A stretch of DNA of 64,000 nucleotides from Basidiobolus meristosporus CBS 931.73. Lineage: Eukaryota > Basidiobolomycota > Basidiobolomycetes > Basidiobolales > Basidiobolaceae. Below, one piece after another: positions 10,506 through 21,863 of the stretch. Under the pieces are notes generated by a model that searched no databases, was not told where the DNA came from, and worked only from the letters and a program-made list of their open reading frames with translations. Location of the stretch: contig MCFE01000140.1 in NCBI GenBank assembly GCA_002104905.1, positions 62,001 to 126,000 on the forward strand, given 5' to 3'. Every line of letters starts with the position of its first letter. Position 1 is the stretch's first letter. Position numbers and translations under genes: made by a program.

Positions 10506-10867
10506 AATATTGAGCTATTTGGTATCATTCAGCAGCTAAAGATTTACTTAACAATTCTAGACTAATCTTAGTCACTGTAGGACTCATTTACTGCCTTAAC
10601 TTTGCCACTTTCTCCAGATATATGATCTTATGATTATTCCCTGATAGTCAGGATCAAATTAGCACTATTACCAAACATTATGTACTAACCCTGAAACTGT
10701 TACACAATGCTCCTGAATATTGAGAAACCCTCCCTGCTTAGTGTTGCAGTTGTATTACTTCTACAGAGGTATAAATACTGAGCTTCTTTATGAATAAACA
10801 ACAGTTCAACTATTATCACTATTTCTTGATAAGTTCCTTATATCCAAATCACTTCTTAAATTCCACA
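10500..10867 (+). repeat. Copia-1a 3' LTR
   Basis: Starts TGTTGAAATATTG after the polypurine tract and ends near AAATTCCACA. It carries TATAAATA and AATAAAC and has the uninterrupted site CATTATGTACT at about 10677, the empty counterpart of MITE 1. The last bases differ from the 5' LTR end (ATTGCAACA), so a small deletion at the element edge is possible. Confidence 0.88.
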
Positions 10868-11168
10868 GGTTTCTGGGGCAATTCCTTTGGCCTTAAAGCT
10901 ACTTCAATCTCAAAGAGTCAAGTTCCTAGGTTTTCATTGACTCTGCCATGGTACCAGTTGACAGCTATACTAAAGCTGCGCTTGACAGGATTTTGCTGGC
11001 TATGGGCCATGGTAGTCATTGCTTGCTGCAGCTGGCTAAGGATCTGGAGTAGCAGTTGTTGTTGACCCCGTTTTGCTGCAGATTATTCATCCATTCTTGA
11101 CTTTTGACATCTTGTGGGTAGCCTCTTCTATCTTCAGGTGGGAAGATTCTAGTTATTGCCGCTATCAA
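10868..11168 (-). pseudogene. Gypsy-1a gag remnant
   Basis: This sequence lies between the Copia-1a insertion and the Gypsy-1a 5' LTR. On the minus strand it gives only broken pieces, such as a glutamine-rich stretch with MTTMAHSQQNPVKRSF and a WYHGRVNENLGTLTL stretch; I recognise no conserved gag motif. It is assigned by position. The primer site of this element should lie at about 11145-11168; I could not match it to a tRNA with confidence. Confidence 0.45.
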
Positions 11169-11490
11169 TGTTATAAGTATTGATAAAAGTATTATGGAGG
11201 AATAGGGAATTTAGTTGTATTGTATTCACTAAAACTTGACTAATTTTTATTGAGGCTCCAGCAGCTCCTTTTATACATTTTGCTAGATCAATTGCAAACT
11301 AATTGTATTTCCTAACATAGATTGCGGCTAAAAATTCACTAGATTGCATCATCATCACCCAATTGGGTTGTACCTAATATACCTATTTCTGTCTGACAAG
11401 GATCTGCTGATTCATCTGCTGACTTATATTACTAATTTGATAGGTAACACTGATTTATTGGTAGGCTGAACATAAAGCAAATTGCCTATT
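11169..11490 (-). repeat. Gypsy-1a 5' LTR, truncated
   Basis: Starts TGTTATAAGTATTG and stays colinear with the other Gypsy-1 LTRs up to about AAAGCAAATTGCC, then changes to Copia-1c sequence. About 45 bp of the LTR are missing, so the outer edge and its target duplication cannot be read. Confidence 0.8.
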
Positions 11491-11658
11491 CATATTTTGA
11501 GGTTTGGCTGATTATAGAGGGATCATTATAAAATCAAAACCTGAAGAAAAGTGGTGAAGTTTGGGCTGTAAATTTGTGCTGCAGTGATCAACACTAGATC
11601 AAAAATATCAGGTAAACTTTAGCTGCTGAAAGATATTAAATAGGCCAATATGACTACA
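11491..11658 (-). repeat. Copia-1c 3' LTR, partial
   Basis: The minus-strand sequence matches the first half of the Copia-1 LTR and ends TGACTACA, followed by CTCCCCCTCAGC, the complement of the polypurine tract. The outer half of the LTR is missing at the junction with Gypsy-1a. Confidence 0.75.
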
Positions 11659-13058
11659 CTCCCCCTCAGCTAAATAATTTCTTGGTCCCAATTTCTCTCT
11701 GAGATTTGTAAACTGTGACCTTGCCAAGGGTTTTGTCAGTTCATCTGCCACCATTTTGCCTGTGGGGCAGTAATCAAACTGTACTAAGTTATTTTCTACA
11801 GATCTTCTCACAAAGTTGTGCTGTAAGTCTTTGTGCTTAGTTCTTACATAAATGGTAGGATTTCTAGCTAACAAAACTGAATTTTTATCCTTGGGAATGG
11901 ATGTTGGCCCATCTGAGTTAAAACCTAAGTCTTTCAATTATTATTGTAGCCAAATAGCTTCCTTAGATGCTTGAAATGCAGTTGTATACTCTGCTTCAAT
12001 TGTAGAGTGGGCCACAGTTGTTTGCTTCTTGTGGCTAGTAGTAATAGCTTCACCAGCACTTAGAAATACATACCAATTGGTAGAGTAGCTGTCAACTAGA
12101 TCCCTAGCACCATGTAAGTTACTATAGCCATTAAATTGTTGCCCATTAGTTGCTTCAGAGTATCCCTCAACTACATCAATGGTACCATGTGGATATCTGA
12201 AGCTTTGCTTCACTGCAACAATTTTATGAGATTCATAAATGATTGATTATGCCAGCAGCCACTGCAATAGCAGGACATGTAGGCACCATCAACTACATCA
12301 GGGTACCAACAACTGATTGGCTGGGATAGTTTGGCCTGTATTTGCACCATTTTTACCCTAGGTTGGTAGAGATTTGCCCAATTTGAGGCAAACATTCATG
12401 GGGCTGCTGCATGCTGGCAAGTTTCATTTTGAAGCACGAAAGAGTGTCCCATATGTACTTGGACTGATTCAGCACAATTTGTGTACAGATATGGCAAATT
12501 TGACTTTGATTCTGACAGAAAAGCTGACATCTCTAAGATCTCTCATCTCAAACTTGCTGAGGAGGCATGACTTGTCTGTTTAAGAGCCTCCTGGGCACTT
12601 GTAACTATTATAAGGTCATTTGCATTATGTACAAGGATAATCATTCACAGCTGCTTTGCATATACACTGTGAATCGTAGTGCTGCTAAGGAACTCAGTAT
12701 ATTATCATGATGTATGTCAATTTTGTTATACCACCCTTTTGGTACCTATTTGATCCCCAACAGCAGCCCCATAAGTCTGCACACCATATAGGGGCCTGGT
12801 AAATTTCCTAACTGGGATAATTGGTATCATTGGAAACTAGTGGGATTATTTTCTGTATCTGGTTGTATCAGGTAGATATCTTCTTGACTGATGGTGATTG
12901 CAGCATAAGGCAGCTTACCAATGGTCCTATTGGCTTCCTGGTCTGAGTCCTCCTTTAAGTATTCCCCTCCATTAATACATCAGAGCAATTAGCACATTAA
13001 CTCCTCCCTAATTTGTACTAGTCTCCTTTACCCTGTTTCCCAATAAGTTTGGTAAGTC
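11659..13058 (-). pseudogene. Copia-1c RNase H, RT and integrase tail
   Basis: 11608-11937 and 11941-12213 give RNase H pieces (LARNPTIYVRTKHKDLQ, KMVADELTKPLA, STIEAEYTTAF). 12380-12640 matches the RT C-terminal region, with the LYVDDLIIA segment at about 12600-12640 by DNA alignment. 12720-12800 matches the KLLYGLKQ region, and 12810-12960 the linker before RT. No long frame remains. A block equal to Copia-1a 8900-9300 is absent, so this copy also has an internal deletion. Confidence 0.7.
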
Positions 13059-13426
13059 TGTTACAAGTCTTGGTATAAGAGTGGTAGAGGAATAGGGAGT
13101 TTAGCTAGTATTGTATTTACTAGAACTTGAGCTGATCTTTATTGAGGCTCCAGCAGCTCCTTATATACATTTTGTCAGATCAATTGCTGACTAATTGTAT
13201 TTCCTAATGTAGGTTGTGGCTGATGACTCATTTGATAGCATCATCATCACCAAATAAGATCCTACTTAATATATATAATTCTGTCTGATAAGGATCTGTT
13301 GATTCATTTGCTCACTAATGCTACTGATTTCATAGATAATACTGATATACTGATAACATAAGCATACACTGATTGATTTGACTAAAAACTGATCTAACTT
13401 AAACATCCAAGCGGCAGATCATTACA
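13059..13426 (-). repeat. Solo LTR of Gypsy-1 with 4-bp target duplication
   Basis: A full-length 368-bp Gypsy-1 LTR (TGTTACAAG to GATCATTACA) without internal sequence, inserted in Copia-1c. AGTC precedes it (13055-13058) and follows it (13427-13430). Solo LTRs form by recombination between the two LTRs of one element. Confidence 0.85.
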
Positions 13427-13474
13427 AGTCTCAGCAGTGTCAATATACTCATGTACAATGATCTTGCATTGTAA

Positions 13475-13842
13475 TATTGATATGTTGGGCTGTTTAGTAT
13501 CATTCAGCAGCTGAAAATTAAATTAAAAATTCTGTACTAGTCTTGGTCACTGTAGTACTAGCTTACAGCCCTAAATTTGCCACTTTTTTCAGATTTATGA
13601 TCCCAAGATTATTTAACTATGGTCATGAGCAACCTAATATTTTTACCAATCATTGTGTACCAACCTTGAAATTGTTACAGAATGCTCCTTAATGCTGAGA
13701 AACCCTCCTTACTTAGAGTCACAGGTGTATCACTTCTGTTATGGTATAAAACTAAGTTGGCTTATGAATAAACTACAGTTGAACTATTATCACCATTTAT
13801 TAACAAGTTCCTTGTGTCCAAAGCACTTCTTAAATTGCAACA
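13475..13842 (+). repeat. Copia-1b 5' LTR
   Basis: Colinear with the Copia-1a LTR over its full length, ending ATTGCAACA. It is followed by GGTTATGTGCCT at 13843, the half-tRNA primer site with substitutions. GGTATAAAAC near 13742 is the TATA region. Confidence 0.85.
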
Positions 13843-16800
13843 GGTTATGTGCCTCAATTGCAGTAAAGGTAGTCGAGCCCAAAGGAACAGCATAAGAAGT
13901 TTTAGAGCTTAAGACAAGGAGAGAAAAGCAATTAATGCCGCAAGTATCAATGTGCAAGTCTTGTTCATTGAAAAATTTTATGCCTCAAATACTGCTAAAG
14001 CTGCATAGGAATCCTTAAAGAATATCTTCAGATCAAAACGTATTTAAAAAGAAAGATCTTGAGCATGAGGAAGAAGCCAGAGGATGACATGCTACAACTT
14101 ATACCCATTAAGGAGATACTTGCGGAAGAACTCTACATGATCAATGCTGGTGTAGATGATGAAAAAAAATACTCTGTCTGCTTTGCAGTTTACCAGACAA
14201 GTATGTGCAACTCATACTTTCTTTGAAAGCAAAGAAGACAGTTTGACTTTACACTATGTCAAAGGAGGACCTCTGCATGGAGACCTGAGATGTAGACCTG
14301 GTTGCTGTAACTACTGCAAGAAGCCAGGACACTAGGCAAGAAAATGCAAGAAGAAACAAGCATACAAAAAAGAGATACTAGAGCAGGCAAACCATACAAC
14401 TGCATATGCCCAGTTATATGTAACTGTACAAGACAGCACAAGTAATCATAGTAATGAATGATACGTTAACTGTGGTGCATCACAGCATATTTCCGGTGTA
14501 AAGAAGTGTTTCAACTACCTAAAGACTCTTTCCACAAGAAAGGCTAATTGGGGAGACAATTCCACACTGGATGCTACTACCAGTGGGTCTATGCAGCTAA
14601 TTATGAGTGACATGTCAGGGCCAACAGCAGCAAAACTGACTAACATACTCCATGTGCCTGGAATAGCAAAGAACTCTCTCTTAGTTGGTAAATAACTACT
14701 TATGGGCTGAAATTAGTATATGCTACATTGAGCTGGGCAATAATGAGTGAAAATGAACAGTAACTTGCTGTGTGAATTTGAGATTGCAATATATTCAAGT
14801 AACAATGCATAATCATTGGCCCTCAGTATGTCAGCATTGCTGAAACTGATGAAACTAACTAACTAGTCAAATTGAGTGCTGTTAAGAGATCTTCATATGG
14901 CCAATAAGCTAGGTAACCTTTCAAGAGCTCAGGAGGTGTCAACACCACCAAGATATTTGCTATTATGCACTCAGACATATGTAGTCCCACAAGAACACTA
15001 TTCCTTAGAACTAAGAGAAACTTTATCACATATGATGATGACAAGAAAAGATAAATATGGGTGTACTTCCTCAAAACAGAAGATGCAGCTTTAGTGATGT
15101 TTAGGTATTTCAAGAACATGGCAGAAATACTAACTGTATGTAAATTGAGCACACTGCAAGTTGTCTATGGAGAGGAACACTGGTCAAAACTTTTTGCAAA
15201 AACAGCTTGTCCACAGATATACTTGCACAGACCATTGTTCCATATAATATAAAACATGATGGAGAAGCAGAATGTGCAAGTAGAAGAGTAATAGATATGC
15301 AAATATCTATGCCAGTTGAAAAGCAAATGAGTTTCAGGATCTGGCAGAATCAGTTGCTACTGTGGTATAAGTTAAAAATAGCTGTCCAACAACAGCACAA
15401 TGCGACTTTACACTCTTTGAAGCATAAACAGGCAAAAACCAGATCTCCAGTATCTCAGGATCCAATGAAGTGATGTTTTCTATCACATCCTTGACACAAA
15501 ATACTCAAAGTTGGAGCCAAAGAGTAGAAAATGGATCTTTCTTGGCTACTTTGAAAATGCCAAAAGGTATAGAATGTATGAAGGCAAATTCAGAAGCTCA
15601 ATAAGGGCAGCAACATAGCATTGAGGAGAATTCAGATCAGAACGCCACAAAGATCATTGACCAGCTACCTGATGATGCAATCACCACTGATGAAAAAGAT
15701 ATGTACCTAATCCAGCCAGATATGGAAGAAAACTCTACCAGTTCCAGAGTAGAACCAATTATCCAGCTAAGTAGATCTAACAGAATAAGGAGTTCCCCTG
15801 GATCTTGTTGGCAGCTGTCTAATGACCATGTAGCAGCTTATCTTGCCTAATGTGCCAAACCACTGAATCCAGAGCAAGCAATACAAAGTCCAGATGCTAT
15901 TATGCAGCAACAAGCCATGTGGGAAGAGTGCTAATCATTGATCAGGGCAAAAATAATGGAACTGGTAGGTACAATAAGTGGCAGAAACTCAATAGGATGT
16001 ATATGGGTCCACAAGATCCAGATAGCCCCAAATGGTGCCAATGATAAGTGGAAAGCTATATTGGTAGCCAAAGACAATTCCCAGATCCAGCAACTGGTTG
16101 TTAAGGAAACATATGCTCAAGTGGCCAAATATACTCCATTAGGACAGTTCAAGCCCTGGCAGCTGTACACAGTCCAGATCCATGCCAAATAGATGTCAAT
16201 ACTGCCCATCTAAGTGTGGATCCACCAGAAACCATATATTTGGAGCAACCAGATGATTTTACCAACTGAAAGGCTTCCATAAGGTGTCCAGACTTAGGAA
16301 ACTATTGTGTTGGCATAAGTAGGCTCCTAGAGCATGGTATCACATGATTGACACATATCAAGAGCACATTGGGCGCATTTGTAGCATGGCATATCATGGT
16401 ATATGAGTGAAACGGCTCAAAGAAAACAATTATCCTGATACTTTATGTGGACAACCTAGTAATAGCTACTAGTGACTGGGAGGCACTTAAAAAACAAAAT
16501 TAGGCCTCCTCAGCAAGTTTGCCATGGAGGTTTTTGGAGAATTAAGCCATTTTCTTGTCTTTGAAGTCAAGTTTTAGATACCTACACAGAAAACTGTGCT
16601 GAATCATTCCAAGTGCATCAGGGACATTCTTAGATGCTTTGGAATAGAAGATGCATGCCTGCAGCAACCATCATAGACAATGATCTGATATTGAGCAAAT
16701 CCTAGCCAGTCTTAGATGAAAACACCCCAAATATGGGCTAAAACCTTTCCTATCAATCAATGGTTGGTAGCCTAATGTACTTGAGGGCTTCTACATGACC

Positions 16801-17393
16801 AGGTATTGCAGTGGCAGCTGAAATAGACAGACATCTCCTGCAGAACTATGGATCTGTTCAAATTACAACAGTTAAGGGAATCTTCAGATATCTGCTGGGT
16901 ACTATTAATATGTTTCAAAATATTCTGGAGCAACCAATAGCTGTCAATGTAATAGCTATAGTGATTCAGATTTGGGTAGAGATCCGGTTGACAGATGTTC
17001 CACCACTGGATATGCATTTCTATATGCTTGTGCAACTATTACCGGTAATTGCATAAACAACCAACTGTGGCCCTATATATAACTGAAGCTGAATATATGG
17101 CTACTTGTCAAGCAACTATAGTAGCTGTAAAGCCTCAAAAATTACTCAAAACGTAGGTTCTAATTCAGTTGAAGCAACATATACTTACAAGGATAATCAA
17201 GGATGAACATCATTAACCAGAGATTCCACAAATTATACTTTCTGAGGAAATCTGTAGAAAGTAACTTAGTGTTGTTAGTTTTCTGCCCAGCTGCTAAAAT
17301 TGTGGTAGATATATGACAAATTAACTAGCTAGGCTACAAATTGACAGTCTCAGAGAGGAATAAGGATTAAAAATATATATAGTTGAGGGGCAG
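13843..17393 (+). pseudogene. Copia-1b gag-pol remains
   Basis: Recognisable in order: a gag piece at 13870-14280, the zinc knuckle near 14300-14345 (CNYCKKPGH), the protease near 14460, the integrase zinc site and core at 14830-15470 (15061-15252 starts VYFLKTEDAAL-like), the linker at 15500-15850, RT at 15938-16560 and RNase H at 16740-17380. Frames are short everywhere. The GTTGAGGGGCAG polypurine tract precedes the 3' LTR. Much more decayed than Copia-1a, so its coding region has had no selection for a long time. Confidence 0.8.
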
Positions 17394-17761
17394 TCTTGAT
17401 ATATTGTACTACTTGGTGGCATTTTGCAGCTAGATATATACTCAGCAATTCTGAGTTAGTCTTGGTCACTGTAAGACTAATTGACAGCCTTTACTTTGCC
17501 ACCTTCTTCAGATCTATGCACCTAAGATTATTCCCCTGAAGTTAAGATCAAATCAGCACTTTTACAAACATTACATAAAAGCCCTGATATTGTTACAGAA
17601 TGTGCATGAATGCTGAGAAACACTCCTTACTTAGTGTTACAGATGAATTACCTCTACAAAGGTGAAAATACTGAGCTTCCTTATGAATATGCCACAGAAC
17701 AACTATTATCATTATTTCTTGTTAAGTTCCTTATATCCAAAGCACTTCTTGAATTGCAACA
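17394..17761 (+). repeat. Copia-1b 3' LTR
   Basis: Begins TCTTGATATATTG after the polypurine tract and ends GAATTGCAACA, 368 bp. It differs from the 5' LTR at many positions, in keeping with an old insertion. Confidence 0.85.
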
Positions 17762-17957
17762 GTAACTTGAATATAATGTGATCTCTGATCTCCAAAGCAA
17801 ATATTTGTCCATTTTCACTTAATATCAGGCATGGCTTAGTGAAAACAAAGTGCAGTCTCTTTGTAGTGACTTTACTTATTGAGAGTAGGTTCTGAGCTAT
17901 TCCATGCACATAGAGTACAATGCTTAGCTTTTCTGTTGTCGTTGGTAAGATATCACT
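17762..17957 (-). pseudogene. Copia-1c protease fragment
   Basis: The minus-strand reading gives IAQNLLSISKVTTK and a LSENGQIFALEIRDH stretch, matching the protease C-terminal region of Copia-1a (IAKNLLSVSKATTQ, LSENGQQLALGIRDH). It continues across Copia-1b to 13427-13474. Confidence 0.8.
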
Positions 17958-18324
17958 TGTTATGATCTGCTGCTTGAATGTTTAAGTTAAATCAGTTTTT
18001 AGTCAAATCAATTAGTACATGTTTAGGTTATCACTATATCAGTATTATCTATCAAGTCAGTAGTATTAGTGAGCAAATGAATCAGCAGATCCTTTTCAGA
18101 CAGAAAGAGATATATTAAGTAGGATCTTATTTGGTAATGATGATGCAATCAAATGAGTCATCAGCCACAACCTACATTAAGAAATGCAATTAGTTAGCAA
18201 TTGATCTGGCAAAATGTATATAAGGAGCTGCTGGAGCCTCAATAAAGATTAGTTCAAGTTGAGTGAATAAAATACTAGCTAAACTCCCTATTCCTCTACA
18301 ACTCTTGTGCCAAGACTTGTAACA
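17958..18324 (+). repeat. Solo LTR of Gypsy-1 with 4-bp target duplication
   Basis: TGTTATGATCTG to GACTTGTAACA, 367 bp, in the opposite orientation to the other Gypsy-1 LTRs. CACT occurs immediately before (17954-17957) and after (18325-18328). It is inserted in Copia-1c. Confidence 0.88.
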
Positions 18325-18328
18325 CACT

Positions 18329-18591
18329 CATATTTAGCTCTATAGCATTAAAGGTGTTCTCTCCTTCTGTTGAAGCTGTTCAGCTTCTTCTGTTGTTCCT
18401 GTAGGCTCAACTTTGTTTACTACAACTATATTCCAAAGCTATCATTGCTCCAGGTGGATTGGTATCTTGATATCTCATGGGCTGTAGTTCTTCCCATCAA
18501 ACCTCTCCTTTACAGTGAAGATATTCAAGTTGTGTTGTTAGCTGGTAGAAGACATCTTCAGAGTAGACTAAGGCAATTGGTGCTCATAACC
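18329..18591 (-). pseudogene. Copia-1c gag start and primer site
   Basis: The minus strand matches the first ~80 codons of Copia-1a gag (region of the VKERFDGKNY block) with frameshifts. It is preceded by the primer site, seen here as GGTGCTCATAACC at 18579-18591 next to the LTR, which is again the initiator-tRNA anticodon-arm complement with one change. Confidence 0.7.
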
Positions 18592-18830
18592 TGTTGGAAC
18601 CTAAGAAGTGTTCTTGATATAGGACACTTGGCAAGAAATGATGACAAGTGTAGAGCTGTTGATGATTCATAAAAGAGCACTGCATTTATACCTTGATAGA
18701 AGTAATACAGCAGTAACACTAAGTAAGGAGAGTTTTGCTACATTCAGGAGCATTCTGTAATGATTTCATGGCTAGTACAGAATATTTGGTAAAAGTCCTA
18801 ATTTGATCTTGACTATGAGGGAATAAATAT

Positions 18831-20880
18831 CCTTATGCAAATGAACTTGGTCCTGTGGATGGACTCAATCAAGATTGGCCATCATGATCCTGTCAGGAGA
18901 CAGCTATAGTACCAGCAGCTTGAAACTAATGGCCATCAATACAATCTCATAATAGAATTACAATAGCATTTGGCTAATTTCACAGCCAAATAAAGTTAAG
19001 AACATAATGGTGTTTTTGCAGTATTTTACCAAGAGTGACATAGCATTGTTGCAGTCTAAGTGCACTCTACAACTATTTGAGTGAATCTTACTAGCCCATA
19101 TATCCAATTACCCTATGTGTCAAAAAACTTGATTTTGTTTTGATGGCCTTGTTGCATGCCATCCATGATAATATAATGGCAGTATGGCAGCCTACAGATA
19201 GTCCTGTATAATGCTGCTGTACCAACTTACTAAATGGTATTTCCTTTTTCTACCTCTGCTGGTACAACTGAATTATTCCACTATGGAGTCACCCTTCTTT
19301 ATATGCTTACCCACCACCACCATGGGTATTTCACATATTGTTTGAATCTTGAAATACTATTGTCTCCAGCTTATTAACCTCTACAAATGCACACACCTGC
19401 TGCAATTGACATACTTCTATTGCCTAAACTTTACAGCTTTTTAGTGTGACACTTGCAAAGCTGCCATTTACCTTATATTGCTGTTAATATATACCTCTTA
19501 CAAAAATATACTTGGTTGCCACTGCTAATGCCAGGAATAGCTCCTGTATATCTGCAACAAACACTTTGGAATTTAGCCAATATATATTCCTTCTCCCTGC
19601 AGGACTCTAGTCCCCCTCATGAGTGAGCTCTGGCTCATGTTTGTGTGAATTCTGTATTGGATGGTGTAGAACTTGACTAGTGACCAAGAGATTTCTGGCA
19701 CACCTTGGTAGAGTTTTCCTGATAACAGTTGGTTACTTGTCTATGCATTGGGGCTGCTTAGCTTCTTAATTTCATAGGCATAGATGTCTCCTTGTGCAAA
19801 TCTGTCCTCAGGATTATCCACTCTTACTGGCTGTCCTTCATGTACCAGCTCATAACATCTATCACAGACTTGAATGTAGTATTCTTGATGGGATCAAGGT
19901 ATGGCAGTACTGGCAACTTGACGCGTCTTTCTATCTCCTCACACATTGGCTCCATAGGGAACTCCCATAAGGTGAAGCAAGGTCCAATATTCTCAGCACA
20001 CCATGCAAGATGGGGTAGCACATGGATACTGTAGTAGCAGAGACCTACGCATGCAGCTTTATGTCATTAGTGTAGCTGCTCACATTCTGTTGCTAATGCT
20101 TTGCACAAAGGCTGTAGATGCATCAAGTTGCTATTGGTGATTCTCTTCTGAATAAATTTACCTACAATGTCACAAATCACTCCCAATGCTTCCAATGTAC
20201 ACCTGGTAGCTATGGCTTCAGATGGCCACTTGAATATATACAAACTCAGCTCATCCAGTCCTTGAACTTGTATTGTTGCATATGTACATGAATGTTGATC
20301 AAAGCCATGAGAAGTCCGCAGGGTAGAGGATACTCTGTAATATCTTGCCAGTTACTTCATATTTCTCATGTATCTCAAAGGTTGGATTTGGCTTGAAATG
20401 CCCCATGTACAATTTGGTCATCTGTATAGGGATATTGCTGAAAAGTAAATGCATTGCTCCCAGTGGAGAGCTTTTGCTTAAACTGATACTCTCTATTCTA
20501 AGTATTGCTGAACTCCAACTTCTTCCGTTGTAAGACCAATAGCTTATAGCATGCCATCTTTGCTACAATTGCATGCGGACATCTGTATGTTCTCTCTGCA
20601 GAAGGATGATACTCTTGATGTTGGTGTTTGGGTAATAGTAATGTGTGGGAGTTATGGAGTAAGTCCTCTGGATCTTACACATTCAACAGCTATATCATCC
20701 ACTGTGCCAAGAAAAGCCAGTTATCTTGCAGATGACTGTGGTATCTTTAATGCGGTTAATAATATGTGCTTTCACAGGATGGTCATTTACTGTTATCCTG
20801 CTGGAAAGCATAAAAATTTCATTCAAAAATGGATACAGGCAGCTATCCAAATAGGATGGCAATTTAGGCCCAGATATCAG
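18831..20880 (-). pseudogene. CACTA-A Tnp2 transposase, C-terminal part
   Basis: The minus-strand pieces read SGPKLPSYLDSCLYPFLNEIFMLSS-type sequence near 20790-20870, the conserved Tnp2 core ('pGPKxPxxLDsfLyPLxdE'). The C-terminal region at 19824-20100 has LLPHLAWCAENIGPCFTLWEFPMEP, the Tnp2 block with a conserved FPME. Stops and frameshifts are frequent. The region 20640-20775 is the empty counterpart of the Harbinger insertion site in CACTA-E: GGTTAATAATATG with one AAT. An ORF reading the other way at 20551 is an artefact. Confidence 0.75.
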
Positions 20881-21863
20881 TGGCAGCAAGGGCTGAGGGC
20901 TGAAAACAAGTGGAAAAGAAGCATCAGGCTTCCTGCAGAGTGCCAGCAGGTACAAGCAGGCCATAACAGATGCATTAGAGCTGCATTCATCAAGGAGAAA
21001 ACATAGTTCAGTACAAGAAGCACTCAGACATTGCAGCAGTGAAAGACCTGGCAGTGATAACAGAAAGATAAAGAGGAAAAAGTGTACTCAAGCCAGATAC
21101 AGGGAAGCATAGGAGAAAAGCTGCTGTTCTTGCCAATTGATGCCATAAGCTTGGAATAGACTGAATCCCTTCATAGCCAAGAAGAGCTATCAACAAGAAA
21201 TCAGCAGTTCTCACAAGAGTTGGAAGTGCAGCCAGCTGAGCTACACTCCAGTGAGGTATATGAGTTTGCAGAGAAAGGCAAATTCTCTACCATTGCCTGC
21301 ATGTCCTCAATTGTTTTTGGAGTAGAGATCTCACCAACAGACAAAGTAACAATGCCAAGAACTCAAAAGGTTATTACTATGCCATTCGTGAAATTTTGGA
21401 ACATTAATAGGCACACCAAGAAGTTGCAGCACTTCTTCAAGAGCGGTGCTCAAGAAAACTCACCTGAATATTGCATGGACTTATTGCAAAGGCTAGCAAA
21501 TGAGGAGCTAGGCCTTGCAGTGCCAGCTGAAGACCAGGATATATAGGCACCAGTGAATGAAAAGTGGCACAAAGCTGTAGATTGCCCACCAAAGCTGTGG
21601 AAAAGAGCATTACAGCAGAAATACTTGTTGAGTGGTGGACTTTAATGGAGTTACTTGTTAAGTATGGGGTTGGGCTTCATGTTAGTGTAGGGTATAGGTA
21701 CTTGTATAAATCAGTACACTTGGCAATTGAGGTACAACTAATATTTCAACAGAAACAATCAATTTGTATGCTTGAAGAGTCAGAGAAATGTTTGGATCAT
21801 GTAGTAAGATTGTGGAAAAGAGGCAATAGCAAATCAATGCACACAAATGTGGGAAGTGACTGA
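20881..21863 (+). pseudogene. CACTA-A gene2, C-terminal half
   Basis: Begins inside the repeat domain (GLRAENKWKRSIRLPAECQQ, out of frame with other copies). It continues with the conserved C-terminal region: 21220-21546 holds FWNINRHTKKLQHFFKSGAQENSPEYC and AVPAEDQDI, then 21564-21863 TAEILVEWWTLMELL and YRYLYKSVHLAIEVQLIFQQK. A stop falls after EDQDI. Function unknown; see gene2 of CACTA-E. Confidence 0.7.

Larger units (their letters stand above)
5456..10867 (+). mobile_element. Copia-1a, Ty1/copia retrotransposon with in-frame stops
   Basis: The plus-strand order is 5' LTR (5456-6559, holding a MITE), primer site, gag with zinc knuckle, protease, integrase, reverse transcriptase, RNase H, polypurine tract and 3' LTR (10500-10867). 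PR-IN-RT-RH order defines Ty1/copia. The LTRs differ by about 18 positions of 368 as counted by eye, so this insertion is not recent. It lies inside Gypsy-1a. A possible target duplication is GCCAC at 5451-5455 with CCAC at 10863-10866, if a few bases of the 3' LTR end were lost. One long frame runs from 6596 to about 8490 with three internal stops, followed by frame changes. Confidence 0.92.
1792..11490 (-). mobile_element. Gypsy-1a, Ty3/gypsy retrotransposon, broken
   Basis: On the minus strand the order is 5' LTR (11169-11490, truncated), gag and protease remains, reverse transcriptase, RNase H, integrase, polypurine tract and 3' LTR (1792-2159). The gene order PR-RT-RH-IN defines Ty3/gypsy. 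Copia-1a (5456-10867) sits inside the gag-protease part. No chromodomain is seen at the integrase end. Every enzyme has frameshifts or lost catalytic residues. The 3' LTR interrupts Gypsy-1b, so this copy is younger than that one and older than Copia-1a. Confidence 0.85.
13475..17761 (+). mobile_element. Copia-1b, full-length but heavily decayed
   Basis: It carries two 368-bp LTRs (13475-13842 and 17394-17761) and a 3.55-kb interior colinear with Copia-1a but full of stops and indels. It interrupts Copia-1c: the flanks read TGTAA before and GTAAC after, and the joined sequence restores the Copia-1 protease/integrase boundary. LTR starts are changed to TATTGATATG and TCTTGATATA. Confidence 0.88.

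Noticed and set aside
20551-21006. 151-codon plus-strand ORF
   Set aside because: It reads the antisense of Tnp2 and then, after the internal deletion joint near 20880, out-of-frame gene2. It is a chance fusion.
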